Assembly: GCA_934271255.1 (NCBI GenBank)
Contig: CAKQQS010000002.1
Span: 62,001-126,000 of the forward strand
DNA: 64,000 nt
Reading direction: 5' to 3'
Origin: an uncultured Clostridia bacterium
Lineage (GTDB): Bacteria; Bacillota; Clostridia; Christensenellales; Borkfalkiaceae
Shown here: positions 18,023-26,274 of the stretch, piece by piece
Layout: each line of letters opens with the position of its first letter
Numbering within the stretch: the first letter of the stretch is position 1
Notes under the pieces: model-generated
The model's database searches: none
Seen by the model: only the letters and a program-made list of their open reading frames with translations
Told to the model about the DNA's origin: nothing
Program-made: the position numbers and the translations under genes

Positions 18023-18037
18023 TTATGTTAGACATAA
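18023..18037. promoter_or_regulatory. palindromic operator-like site upstream of dacF
   Basis: TTATGTTAGACATAA: 7-base half-sites with a single substitution, directly joined to a TATAAT hexamer (18018-18023). It differs by one base from a perfect palindrome at 25853-25867 upstream of the padR-like gene. A repressor bound here would cover the predicted transcription start. Confidence 0.6.
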
Positions 18038-18085
18038 CGAATATTTTTTTGTAATTTACAAATACTTGCGTAAAGGAGACGAATA

Positions 18086-19243
18086 ATGAAAAAGATAAAA
18101 TTATTGATTTTGTTTATGTTGCTTGTCGCAAGTTTTTTTACAAATAACGCCGTTGCGTTTGCCGACGAAAACTTTACGGTAAAGTCGAAATCCGCATATC
18201 AGATGGATTACGCGACGAAAACGGTTATTTATGAAAAAAATCCGCGCGAGCATTTGCCGATAGCGAGTATGTGTAAAATAATGACGCAGTTATTGCTTTA
18301 CGAAAAAATCGATAAAGGAGAACTGAATACCGACGACAAGGTTATCGTGAGTAAAAATGCGTCGGGTATGGGCGGTTCGCAAGTGTTTCTGGAAGAAAAC
18401 GGTGAATATAGCGTTGACGATTTGTTGAAAAGCATTTCTATTGCTTCCGCGAACGACGCATGCGTGGCAATGGCTGAAAAAGTTTGCGGTACGACGCAAT
18501 CATTTGTAGAAGAAATGAACAAAAGAGCGGCTGAACTCAATATGGGCGATACTTTGTTTGAAAACTGCACGGGACTTCCGTCGCCGAATCAATATTCTTG
18601 CGCAAAAGACGTTGCGACCATGTTTGCGGAACTGATCAAACATAGCGAATACTTTAAATATTCTACGATTTGGACTGACGAAATCAAACATCCCGGTGGA
18701 CGAGTTACCGGGCTTACGAACACTAATAAGCTTATAAGATTTTATAAAGGTTGCGATTCGGGAAAGACGGGCTATACTTCCGAAGCGGGGCATTGTTTAT
18801 GCGCTTCCGCAAAAAGAGATAATATGCGTTTAATAACGGTAGTTATAGGCGCGCCCGAAAGTAAAAGAAGATTTTACGAGGTGTCGACGTTGTTCGACAA
18901 CGCGTTTAATTCATTTTGCTCAAAAACTATTTTAAGTAAAGAAACGCCGCTTGAAATAACCGCAAAAATCGAAGGCGGTAAAAAAGATAAAGTAATTATC
19001 AGACCGAAAGAAGATTTTTCGTATTTTTGCCAAAAAGGTAAACAAATAGCGGTCGACGTAGATTTTGTGTCCGAACAAAAAGTTTACGCACCGATTTTCA
19101 TCGGTGATACGGTAGGTAAATTGACCGTTTACGTTGACGGGATTGCTGTTGGTGAAATAGACGCCGTGTCGAACGAAGACGTCAATAAAAAGAATTATTG
19201 CAATTATATAAAAGACGTAATCGACGGCTGGAAACTTAAATAA
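18086..19243 (+). CDS. dacF: D-alanyl-D-alanine carboxypeptidase (DacF/PBP5 type)
   Basis: Low-molecular-weight penicillin-binding protein that trims the terminal D-Ala from peptidoglycan stem peptides; 385 residues. It has a signal peptide (about 1-26), the catalytic S61-M-C-K64 tetrad, SAN (SxN) and KTGYT (KTG), then a C-terminal beta-rich PBP5_C domain ending in an amphipathic tail. AAAGGAG precedes the ATG. In B. subtilis dacF is SigF-dependent and next to spoIIA; here it is separate from spoIIA. The palindrome upstream suggests an additional repressor. Confidence 0.93.
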   Translation: MKKIKLLILFMLLVASFFTNNAVAFADENFTVKSKSAYQMDYATKTVIYEKNPREHLPIASMCKIMTQLLLYEKIDKGELNTDDKVIVSKNASGMGGSQVFLEENGEYSVDDLLKSISIASANDACVAMAEKVCGTTQSFVEEMNKRAAELNMGDTLFENCTGLPSPNQYSCAKDVATMFAELIKHSEYFKYSTIWTDEIKHPGGRVTGLTNTNKLIRFYKGCDSGKTGYTSEAGHCLCASAKRDNMRLITVVIGAPESKRRFYEVSTLFDNAFNSFCSKTILSKETPLEITAKIEGGKKDKVIIRPKEDFSYFCQKGKQIAVDVDFVSEQKVYAPIFIGDTVGKLTVYVDGIAVGEIDAVSNEDVNKKNYCNYIKDVIDGWKLK

Positions 19244-19266
19244 ATGTTAAAATAAAATAACAAAAC

Positions 19267-19306
19267 AACCGCGAAAGTTCGATTTTTTCGTTCAACTTTC
19301 GCGGTT
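19267..19306 (+). terminator. terminator after dacF
   Basis: AACCGCGAAAGTT / AACTTTCGCGGTT perfect 13-base stem, 14-base loop, followed by TATTTT. Confidence 0.92.
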
Positions 19307-19385
19307 TATTTTAAGTAATCGGTTTTTCTTTGTTATTAAACTTTTACATTATATGTAAAGTCGGAAACAAAATATGCGTTTTTTG

Positions 19386-19414
19386 TTGCAAAAGTATCCG
19401 TTTTATTGTATAAT
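19386..19414 (+). promoter_or_regulatory. promoter of the site-2 protease-scpAB operon
   Basis: TTGCAA (19386-19391), 17-base spacer, TATAAT (19409-19414), 22 bases before the start codon. Confidence 0.85.
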
Positions 19415-19435
19415 CGTACTGTTGTAGGAGAAAAA

Positions 19436-20110
19436 ATGGAACAAGTTATCAAATATCTTTGCTCTTTTTTAGCGTTACTTATCGTTTTGCCGTTGCACGA
19501 ATTCGCGCATGCGTTCGCAGCCGTTAAAAGCGGAGATCCGACGCCTAAAATGATGGGTAGATATTCAATCAATCCTTTACGCCACTTCGATCCGATAGGG
19601 TTGATTTGTATGGTTTTGGTCGGGTTCGGTTGGGCAAAACCCGTAGTGGTTAATCCCGATAATTTCAAACATAGAACGCTTGACAGTTTATGGGTTGCCG
19701 TCGCGGGTGTCTTGACAAACGTCATAACTGCGTTTTTGGTATATCCTTTATTGATTTTGTCTTATCGGTTAGATCGTAGCAACGTATTTTTTTACATAAT
19801 AAACCAAACTTTATACAGAATAGTTATGATGTCGGTAGTGTTTGCGGTGTTTAACTTTTTGCCGTTAAACCCTTTGGACGGATTCAGGGTTATTCAAGCG
19901 TTTACCAAACCGTACAATAAGTTCAGAGTATTTATGGAAAAATACAGCGGTTATTTTCTTTTGGTTTTAGTTGCGTTGGATTTTGTCGGCGAATATATGT
20001 CGAAAATACATTACGCATTCGGATATATGCAGATTTTATCTTTGACGATAGCGTATTTAGGCGGTAAACTTTTAATACCTATCCAACTGTTTTGGGGGCT
20101 TATTTTTTAA
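19436..20110 (+). CDS. site-2 protease (M50) family membrane metallopeptidase
   Basis: Zinc protease that cuts within membranes; 224 residues. HEFAH, the HExxH motif, lies in the first transmembrane helix (LPLHEFAHAFAAV) and the third ligand is in NFLPLNPLDGFRV (NPLDG). It is the short YwhC-like subtype common before scpAB in Clostridia, and its substrate is unknown. The ATG at 19436 with TAGGAG upstream is chosen over an earlier in-frame start that lies on the promoter. The stop overlaps the scpA start (TAATG). Confidence 0.92.
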   Translation: MEQVIKYLCSFLALLIVLPLHEFAHAFAAVKSGDPTPKMMGRYSINPLRHFDPIGLICMVLVGFGWAKPVVVNPDNFKHRTLDSLWVAVAGVLTNVITAFLVYPLLILSYRLDRSNVFFYIINQTLYRIVMMSVVFAVFNFLPLNPLDGFRVIQAFTKPYNKFRVFMEKYSGYFLLVLVALDFVGEYMSKIHYAFGYMQILSLTIAYLGGKLLIPIQLFWGLIF

Positions 20111-20880
20111 TGGCGGAGTTTGAATCGGTTGTCGATTATACGACTAAACTTAATAATTTTGAAGGTCCGCTAGACTTGCTTTTGTATCTGGTGAAAACTG
20201 CGGAAATCGAAATACGAGATATTTTTATTTCCGACGTAACCGAACAATATTTGGAATACATACGTTGTCTGGACGAAATCGACGTGGACAAAGCGAGCGA
20301 ATATTTGAACATGGCGTCTATTTTGCTTGAAATCAAGGCGAAAGAATTATTGCCGCAACCCGAAGAAGAAAATATCGATATAGAAGATCCGAAAGAAGCG
20401 TTGTTCAGACATCTTGAAGAATATAAAATGCTCAAAGAAGCTGGCGAGAAACTTAAAAATCAGGAAAACGTAAACAGATTCTATAAAAACCCCGACAAGA
20501 CGGTAGGAGAAGTAAAAATCGTTTATAACGAGTTTAATCTCGATGCGTTGATAGAAGCATTTCAACACGTTTTGCTTAGAATCGATGAAAGGCAAACGGC
20601 TGAAATAGGCAATAAAGAAATAGCGAGAGACGCGTTTACCGTAAAAGAAAAAATCGATTTTATAAGAACGACTTTGCTCGACCACGAGCATATAAGTTTT
20701 TTTGAACTGTTCGGCAAAATAACTTCGAGAAACGAAGTTATTACAACGTTTCAAGCGATGCTGGAATTGTTAAAATTACAATACATAAAAGTCGAACAAA
20801 CGGATACGTTTGAAGATATTACCATAACTTTACGCGAAGACAGGAGTGAAGAACTTGGAGAAATTGACGAATATAATTGA
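20110..20880 (+). CDS. scpA: segregation and condensation protein A
   Basis: Kleisin subunit of the SMC-ScpAB condensin, about 256 residues. The N-terminal helical domain begins NNFEGPLDLLLYLVKTAEIEI, the characteristic ScpA start, and the C-terminal winged helix (FFELFGKITSRNEVITTFQAMLELLKL) contacts the SMC cap. The ATG overlaps the protease stop; a TTG six codons earlier has no Shine-Dalgarno. Its end overlaps scpB by 26 bases, which suggests tightly matched synthesis of the two subunits. Confidence 0.96.
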   Translation: MAEFESVVDYTTKLNNFEGPLDLLLYLVKTAEIEIRDIFISDVTEQYLEYIRCLDEIDVDKASEYLNMASILLEIKAKELLPQPEEENIDIEDPKEALFRHLEEYKMLKEAGEKLKNQENVNRFYKNPDKTVGEVKIVYNEFNLDALIEAFQHVLLRIDERQTAEIGNKEIARDAFTVKEKIDFIRTTLLDHEHISFFELFGKITSRNEVITTFQAMLELLKLQYIKVEQTDTFEDITITLREDRSEELGEIDEYN

Positions 20881-21577
20881 ATCTATTTTACTTGTTTCGG
20901 GCAATGCCGTTCCCATTCAGGATATATGTGAAAAACTTGAAGTTACGCCTGCGGAAATCAACAAGTGCGTAGAACGGTTAAAAGTAAAATATAGCGCGGA
21001 TTCGGGAATACAACTTTTATCATTCAACAAAAAATTACAGTTTGCGTCCAACCCCGATTACGCAAGCGCAGTCGCAAGCGTTTTAAATCCCATAAGAGAA
21101 AAAGAACTTTCAAAAAGTTTGTTGGAAGTTTCTTCAATAATCGCTTATAAACAACCGATTACAAGAACTGAAATCGAAGAAATAAGAGGCGGAGTATCCT
21201 GCGATTACGCTATGATGAAACTTCTCGAACTTAAAGTCATAGAACCTGTCGGAAGAAAAGACGCCGTAGGTAAACCGATTTTATACGGTACCACCGACGA
21301 GTTTTTAAAACGATTTCAGATTTCAAGTCTTGACGATTTACCCGATTACAACGAGTTGATGGACAGACTTGCCAAACTCAAAAATCTTACGACGGTCGAC
21401 TTGTACAATAGCCATCGCGACGTCGTACCGCAAGAACCCGACGGGCAATCCGTTGAGGAAACGCCAGCCGAAACGAACGTTGTCGACGCAATCGGCCATC
21501 TTGAAAACGAACTTCCCGATATTAGCGAAGAAGAGATTCCCGACTTTTTGGATGGTGAAGACGTTGTTAAATTATAA
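20855..21577 (+). CDS. scpB: segregation and condensation protein B
   Basis: Winged-helix partner that dimerises and binds ScpA; 240 residues. The N-terminal IIESILLVSGNAVPIQDI, the IIAYKQPITRTEIEEIRG block and the FLKRFQISSLDDLP segment are the family hallmarks. The C-terminal 60 residues are acidic and less conserved. I choose TTG at 20855 because AGGAG lies exactly 8 bases before it and it gives the usual N-terminus; the GTG at 20846 would overlap that Shine-Dalgarno. Confidence 0.93.
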   Translation: MEKLTNIIESILLVSGNAVPIQDICEKLEVTPAEINKCVERLKVKYSADSGIQLLSFNKKLQFASNPDYASAVASVLNPIREKELSKSLLEVSSIIAYKQPITRTEIEEIRGGVSCDYAMMKLLELKVIEPVGRKDAVGKPILYGTTDEFLKRFQISSLDDLPDYNELMDRLAKLKNLTTVDLYNSHRDVVPQEPDGQSVEETPAETNVVDAIGHLENELPDISEEEIPDFLDGEDVVKL

Positions 21578-21595
21578 GTAAAATATCAGATTTTT

Positions 21596-21632
21596 AACGC
21601 CCGCAAACGTTTTCGGTTTGCGGGCGTTTTTA
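21596..21632 (+). terminator. scpB terminator, copy 1
   Basis: AACGCCCGCAAAC / GTTTGCGGGCGTT, 13-base perfect stem with T-tract. Confidence 0.93.
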
Positions 21633-21654
21633 TTAAGTAAAATATCAGATTTTT

Positions 21655-21692
21655 AACGCCCGCAAACGTTTTCGGTTTGCGGGCGTTTTTAT
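21655..21692 (+). terminator. scpB terminator, copy 2
   Basis: The same 13-base stem and T-tract as copy 1, 59 bases downstream. Confidence 0.93.
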
Positions 21693-21749
21693 AAGGTAAA
21701 TATATTTTTATAAAGTGCTTACGGAATATCGGCAGGGACTATTTATAAA

Positions 21750-22379
21750 TTGTATAAATACCGCTTTGTTGCGTATACTTATTTCGTGATATACGTTTAC
21801 GGGGCGGCTTTTTCTTTTTTGATTTTGATTTTTCCGTTATTTTTGGAAAGTTACGTCTTTTACGATAAAGACGTGAAAAGAATATGTTTTGCTTTATATT
21901 TTTTTCGGATTATCAAAATCGTAAGCGGGTACGTTTCGTTTGAAAAGGGCGGAATAGCCGTACATTTGACCGATAAAAAAGCGGTGTTTATATTTTATAG
22001 AACTTTAAAAGAAAGTTTAAAAAAGAAAATCAAACTGCCTACCGAAGCGGTTGTGACGGATGCCGAAGCGAATTTGGTTTTCGGAGGGTTGAACAATTTT
22101 GAAACGAAAATGATAATATTGACGGTCGTTTCGATTTTATCGAAAACGTTTTTGCCGATCGTTAATTATCGAAAACCTTTTAAAAAGAACGTTCGGTCGA
22201 TATATTATATAAACGAATCGGATAAAGTTCAGTTAAGCATAAAAATTAAGATTTTGTTTAATAAGCTAACGATTGTAATATTTATAATTAAAAAGATACT
22301 AGGTAAAATATATGAAAAATACAGACAATTCAAACAAAATAGAAAAAGTAATTTCGTCAAGTATAAAAGATTTGGCTGA
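21750..22379 (+). CDS. hypothetical protein, DUF2953-like by position
   Basis: 209 residues; one N-terminal hydrophobic segment (about 6-32), a middle part FEKGGIAVHLTDKKAVFIFYRTLKE-like in character, and a basic C-terminus. Clostridia usually have a DUF2953 membrane protein between scpB and gerW, and size and layout agree, but I recognise no firm motif. The TTG start is uncertain: AGGGA lies 12 bases upstream. The reading frame overlaps gerW by 68 bases in a different frame, which is unusual; either the 3' end of this gene or the start choice deserves checking. Confidence 0.6.
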   Translation: MYKYRFVAYTYFVIYVYGAAFSFLILIFPLFLESYVFYDKDVKRICFALYFFRIIKIVSGYVSFEKGGIAVHLTDKKAVFIFYRTLKESLKKKIKLPTEAVVTDAEANLVFGGLNNFETKMIILTVVSILSKTFLPIVNYRKPFKKNVRSIYYINESDKVQLSIKIKILFNKLTIVIFIIKKILGKIYEKYRQFKQNRKSNFVKYKRFG

Positions 22380-22689
22380 AATGGTAAACGCAAACGCCGT
22401 TATAGGTAAGGTTATTTGCAACGATAACGATACGATAATTCCTATAAGCAAAATAACGTTTTCGTTTTTAACGGGCGGTGGCGAATATGGTGAAGTAAAG
22501 TTTGCTAAAAAAGGTTCATATCCGATGAGCGCGGGTAGCGGTACGATTGTATCGATAAAACCTAGCGGTTTTTTAGTTAAAGACAAAAGCGGTAAATATA
22601 GATTTTTATCCGTACCGAATGACAGCGTTGATAAATTAGTTGATGTTGTAGCCGAGTATATAACGGGATTTAATAATGCGAACGGTTAA
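22312..22689 (+). CDS. gerW: GerW (YtfJ) family spore protein
   Basis: Small protein (125 residues) of the GerW/YtfJ family, needed for normal spore germination in B. subtilis, where it is forespore-expressed. The hallmark is ANAVIGKVICNDNDTIIPISKITFSFL followed by a Gly-rich GGGEYGEV and the SAGSGTIVSIKPSGFLV block. The end overlaps the next gene by 14 bases. Its place between the DUF2953-like gene and a D,D-carboxypeptidase is the standard clostridial order. Confidence 0.92.
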   Translation: MKNTDNSNKIEKVISSSIKDLAEMVNANAVIGKVICNDNDTIIPISKITFSFLTGGGEYGEVKFAKKGSYPMSAGSGTIVSIKPSGFLVKDKSGKYRFLSVPNDSVDKLVDVVAEYITGFNNANG

Positions 22690-23752
22690 AAAATTGTTAC
22701 TGATTACCGTTGCTTTTGCGGTTACGATTGTCTTTTTCGGGTGTAAAAGCGTTTGTTTCGCTCAAAGTTACGGCGGTGAAATTGTCATTGAAAAAAGTAC
22801 GAAAAGAACGCTTTACGACTGCAATTCGCGTAAAAAATCGCCTATGGCAAGCACGACCAAGATTTTAACGGCAATAACCGTAATAGAAAACGCCGATTTA
22901 AACGACGTCGTTGTAATTGATGAACGAATGACGAACATCGAAGGCTCGTCCGTATATTTGAAATGCGGCGAAAAATATACCGTTTTGGATTTATTGTACG
23001 GACTTATGCTGCGTTCGGGAAACGATTGCGCGGTTGCGCTTGCGTTATACGTTGGCAAAAGTTTGGACGGTTTTTGTGAGTTGATGAACTGTTTGGCTAA
23101 TAAAATCGGAGCAAAAGACAGCCATTTTACAAACCCGCACGGATTACCCGACGATAATCATTATACGACTGCCTACGACTTGGCTTTGATTTCTGCGTAT
23201 GCTATGGAAAACGAAATTTTTAGCAAAATTGTAGCGAGTCGGTCGTATAAAATTACGGAACAGACGTCTAAAACCGAAAAAAATATTGTAAATAAAAATA
23301 AAATGCTTTATTTATACGACGGGGCGAACGGGATAAAAACGGGTTTTACGAAAAAAGCCGGCAGATGTTTGGTGAGTTCGGCGCGGCGGAACGGTATGGA
23401 ACTTATATGCGTCGTGCTGAACTGCGGCGATATGTGGGAACGTTCGGAAGAGTTGCTCAATTACGGGTACGATAATTACGAAATGGTAAAAGTGTTTGAT
23501 TCCGAACTTATAATAGATGCGGTAAAAGTAGAAGGAACTGATAAAAAATGTATTATAAAGTGTGATAAAGACGTTTATTTGCCTTTAAAAACCGACGAAA
23601 TAGACAAGGTCGACATTCTTTACGATTATCCGGAAAAATTGAGTTTACCGATAAACTTTGGGGATATAATAGGAGAAATTAAGTTTTATATTGCAAATCG
23701 CTTGATTTTTTCGCAAAATATCTTTACTATATCTAATGTAAACAAAAGTTAA
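22676..23752 (+). CDS. second D-alanyl-D-alanine carboxypeptidase (DacB-like)
   Basis: Low-molecular-weight PBP of 358 residues with a signal peptide (about 1-29, ending near CFAQ), SxxK as STTK, SxN as SGN and KTG as KTGFT. It is shorter than the upstream DacF-type protein and has a compact C-terminal domain. Together with gerW it probably serves spore-cortex or septal peptidoglycan modification (inference from neighbours). A Cys in the hydrophobic segment (FFGC) is not a convincing lipobox. Confidence 0.9.
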   Translation: MRTVKKLLLITVAFAVTIVFFGCKSVCFAQSYGGEIVIEKSTKRTLYDCNSRKKSPMASTTKILTAITVIENADLNDVVVIDERMTNIEGSSVYLKCGEKYTVLDLLYGLMLRSGNDCAVALALYVGKSLDGFCELMNCLANKIGAKDSHFTNPHGLPDDNHYTTAYDLALISAYAMENEIFSKIVASRSYKITEQTSKTEKNIVNKNKMLYLYDGANGIKTGFTKKAGRCLVSSARRNGMELICVVLNCGDMWERSEELLNYGYDNYEMVKVFDSELIIDAVKVEGTDKKCIIKCDKDVYLPLKTDEIDKVDILYDYPEKLSLPINFGDIIGEIKFYIANRLIFSQNIFTISNVNKS

Positions 23753-23761
23753 AGGTGTGTT

Positions 23762-24466
23762 ATGAGAATAAATAAATATCTTGCCGAAGCGGGCGTTGCC
23801 AGCAGGCGTAAGTGCGATGAAATGATACAAAACGGGTTGGTTAAGATTAACGGTAACGTGGCTAAGTTGGGCGATGACGTCGACGTTGAAAACGATTTGG
23901 TCGTATGCGACGGCAAAGTCGTCGGAAAGCCAGATTCGTTTGATTATTATATGATGAATAAACCGAAAGGTTACGTTTGTACGGTGAGCGATGAAAAAGA
24001 AAGAAAAACCGTTATGGAATTGTTGCCGTCTACTCATAAAAGGCTGTACCCGATAGGGCGGCTCGATTACGATTCGGAAGGACTTTTACTTTTTACGAAC
24101 GACGGCGAACTTACATATAAACTTACGCATCCCGTTAATCGGATTACGAAAACTTATTCGGTAAAAATCGAAGGCTTTATTGATGATAAATCGCTGAATG
24201 CTTTAAGAAACGGCGTGTATGTCGACGGTAGAAAGTTAAATAAATGCAAAATCGAGATTATCGAACGTAATAAAGAGTTTTCAAAGTTTTACGTAACTGT
24301 TACGGAAGGCAGAAACCGTGAGATTCGTAAAATGTTCGAGACAGTGCATAAAAACGTAGTGTTTTTAAAACGTATTAAGATAGGGGAATTGAAACTTTCC
24401 GGATTGAACAGGGGTGAAGTAAGAAAATTGCGCCCTGACGAAATTGCATATTTAATGAAACTGTAA
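23762..24466 (+). CDS. rluB: 23S rRNA pseudouridine synthase RluB-type
   Basis: Pseudouridine synthase of the RsuA/RluB/RluE/RluF family; 234 residues. It has an N-terminal S4 domain (MRINKYLAEAGVASRRKCDE) and a catalytic domain with the nucleophilic Asp in PIGRLDYDSEGLLL and the KTY and GRNREIRKMF motifs. The usual target in Firmicutes is 23S rRNA position 2605. It ends the scpA-rluB run and is followed by a bidirectional terminator shared with the convergent padR-like gene. Confidence 0.94.
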   Translation: MRINKYLAEAGVASRRKCDEMIQNGLVKINGNVAKLGDDVDVENDLVVCDGKVVGKPDSFDYYMMNKPKGYVCTVSDEKERKTVMELLPSTHKRLYPIGRLDYDSEGLLLFTNDGELTYKLTHPVNRITKTYSVKIEGFIDDKSLNALRNGVYVDGRKLNKCKIEIIERNKEFSKFYVTVTEGRNREIRKMFETVHKNVVFLKRIKIGELKLSGLNRGEVRKLRPDEIAYLMKL

Positions 24467-24471
24467 AATAA

Positions 24472-24499
24472 AAACTCCTAACGATTTTGTTAGGAGTTT
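24472..24499. terminator. bidirectional terminator between rluB and padR-like gene
   Basis: AAACTCCTAAC / GTTAGGAGTTT, 11-base perfect stem with a 6-base loop. T-rich sequence follows on the plus strand and TTTTATTTTAC on the minus strand. Confidence 0.9.
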
Positions 24500-24513
24500 G
24501 CTTATTTTAACGA

Positions 24514-25758
24514 TTATTTTATGTAAAACTTAAACGTGTTTAAAAGTTTGTATTTGATTATAAAGTATAGCGGAATGTCGATGAGAACCACCGCGGGGAA
24601 TACTATATATAAAATAATGTTTCTATAAATGCTTAAATCTAGTTCCGCAAGTAAAATTACCGCTAAAAATATTAGAATTATATTGAAAATTACTAACGCT
24701 GTCGAAACGAAAACCGTTTTTGCGTTTGCTAATCTGCTTATTGATTTTTTGGGTCGTCTGACATAACAAATCGTCGATACGATAGGAAATAATAATCCGA
24801 CGAATGCCGATATCAAATAAACGCTCGATGAAACTCTTGCCGACGAATCGATTGAAAACGCTAAAACAAGTATTTCTGCTATAAATACGAGATATATCAG
24901 CCACGATGAACAAGTTATCAATTTGTTTATCAAAACGTTGCCGATATCTTTAACCTTTTCTTTTGACGAAACTCTGACTTTAATTCCGCTCGATTGAGAG
25001 AGCTGTGTGAGATCGTTCAGGTTGATTTTGTTTACGGATTGTGAGATAGGGGCTTTTTTAACGTTGATTTTCGGTTCTTCGGCCGTATTGTTTTTATAAA
25101 CGACGGGATCTTCGTCGGCGTTAGAACCGACTGCCGATTTTGCGATTATGTTTTGAATTACTTGCCTGTAATTTATCGCTTCATCGTTGTCGATATTCGA
25201 GTAAGACTCTTCGTTTTTAATTTCCTGTTGTTTTTTTAATAACGTTTCTTCTAATTTCGCTTGTCTGACGCTGAAATCGGCAATTTCCGGTTCGTTTACG
25301 TTTTTTTCGGTTGTCGTCGCAGACGTTTCTGAAACTTTTTCTTCAAAAATCGGTTGCTGTCGACTCGCTTCGTTTTTGTCTTTTTTGCGAATCGAATCGA
25401 TATTTTCGTTTATATCGTTATCTGCGTCTGCCGATAATAACTCATTGATGATTTTTCTGGAATAATTCCAACTTTTTAAGTTGTTTTCGACGTAAGATCT
25501 TCCTTTTTCGGTTAAGTTGTAAAACTTACGCCTGCCCAAATCATCGGTGTCGTTAAAATAAGCGCGAACGTATTTGTCGTTTTCCAAGCGTTTTAAACTA
25601 CTGTATAGGGTGGCTTGTTTGATTTCGTACTCGCCTTGACTTTTCTGAGATATTTCGTCGATGATTTTATTTACGGATTTATCTTCTTTTAAAAGCGTAT
25701 TTAAAATTATCGTATCGATATGACCGCGAATAATATCGCTATTTATAGAATTTTCCAT
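24514..25758 (-). CDS. PadR-like winged-helix regulator with C-terminal membrane domain
   Basis: 414 residues. Residues 1-105 form a PadR winged helix: RGHIDTIILNTLLKED, then YEIKQATLYSSLKRLENDKYVRAYF and GRRKFYNLTEKGRSYVE. A charged, low-complexity linker of about 165 residues follows, and then four predicted transmembrane helices (about 285-308, 313-335, 350-370 and 380-402). PadR proteins are normally soluble and about 100-190 residues, so a membrane-tethered version is unusual and suggests sensing of an envelope or membrane signal. The ATG has GGAGA 5 bases upstream, and the gene has a perfect consensus promoter. A palindrome shared with dacF lies 38 bases upstream of its -35, making autoregulation and dacF control testable ideas. 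Confidence 0.85.
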   Translation of the reverse strand: MENSINSDIIRGHIDTIILNTLLKEDKSVNKIIDEISQKSQGEYEIKQATLYSSLKRLENDKYVRAYFNDTDDLGRRKFYNLTEKGRSYVENNLKSWNYSRKIINELLSADADNDINENIDSIRKKDKNEASRQQPIFEEKVSETSATTTEKNVNEPEIADFSVRQAKLEETLLKKQQEIKNEESYSNIDNDEAINYRQVIQNIIAKSAVGSNADEDPVVYKNNTAEEPKINVKKAPISQSVNKINLNDLTQLSQSSGIKVRVSSKEKVKDIGNVLINKLITCSSWLIYLVFIAEILVLAFSIDSSARVSSSVYLISAFVGLLFPIVSTICYVRRPKKSISRLANAKTVFVSTALVIFNIILIFLAVILLAELDLSIYRNIILYIVFPAVVLIDIPLYFIIKYKLLNTFKFYIK

Positions 25759-25786
25759 AAATGTCTCCAAAACGTTGTTTTTTATC

Positions 25787-25815
25787 ATTATATTACATAA
25801 AAAAAGAACTGTCAA
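25787..25815 (-). promoter_or_regulatory. promoter of padR-like gene
   Basis: TTGACA (25810-25815), 17-base spacer, TATAAT (25787-25792) on the minus strand: perfect consensus. Confidence 0.9.
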
Positions 25816-25852
25816 GACAATTTTATCATTTTTTAAGATTAAAACATATAAA

Positions 25853-25867
25853 TTATGTCAGACATAA
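25853..25867. promoter_or_regulatory. perfect 15-base palindrome upstream of padR-like gene
   Basis: TTATGTC-A-GACATAA. On the plus strand it follows a TATAAA hexamer (25847-25852), the same arrangement as the near-identical site before dacF. It could therefore control either the padR-like gene or a plus-strand transcript into the gene-free region. Confidence 0.65.
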
Positions 25868-25898
25868 ACAATTATTAAAACGCCGATATTATCTAATA

Positions 25899-25948
25899 AA
25901 AGCAAATAGTTTACAATGAACGGCGTAAAAGACTAAAAGGTTGGCGGT
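25899..25948. repeat. degenerate repeat, unit 1
   Basis: Shares GCAAATAGTTT with unit 2 and TAGTTTACAA with unit 3, followed by related ACGGCGT and GACTAAAA blocks. Confidence 0.55.
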
Positions 25949-26014
25949 AGCAACAATAAAAACGCAACGGCAAAGTGTTTTTCAGGAATATTTAATATTA
26001 AAAACGTTCAATAA

Positions 26015-26062
26015 AAAGCAAATAGTTTTCGATGAGCGTCGTGTGCGATTAAAATATTCGGG
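26015..26062. repeat. degenerate repeat, unit 2
   Basis: AAGCAAATAGTTTTCGATGA, then a CGTCGTGTG block and GATTAAAA. About 116 bases after unit 1. Confidence 0.6.
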
Positions 26063-26112
26063 CTGATTTTTTTAAGAAAAAACAAAATTGCATATACCGA
26101 ATTTGTATAAAT

Positions 26113-26158
26113 ACGTAATTAGTTTACAAACGACAGCGTGTGTGATTAAAAAGTCGGA
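26113..26158. repeat. degenerate repeat, unit 3
   Basis: GTAATTAGTTTACAAACGAC followed by GCGTGTGTGATTAAAA and TCGG. About 98 bases after unit 2; it shares the GTGTG-GATTAAAA end with unit 2. Confidence 0.55.
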
Positions 26159-26274
26159 GATGCAATAAATGCAATGACGCAATCAGTATTACGTTAAGCA
26201 TAAACGCGTTTATAATTCTTATGAATTACTTGATAATTATATTGTTTGAAAAATACGTGCAAAATCATTAACTG

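Larger units (their letters stand above)
21576..21692 (+). repeat. tandem 59-base repeat carrying two identical terminators
   Basis: Two near-identical consecutive copies (21576-21634 and 21635-21692), the first beginning on the scpB stop codon. Each holds a full intrinsic terminator. This is a recent head-to-tail duplication. Confidence 0.95.

Noticed and set aside
25899..26158. Repeat units in the gene-free region as a CRISPR array
   Set aside because: Only three units, strongly diverged, uneven spacing of about 100-118 bases and no cas genes.
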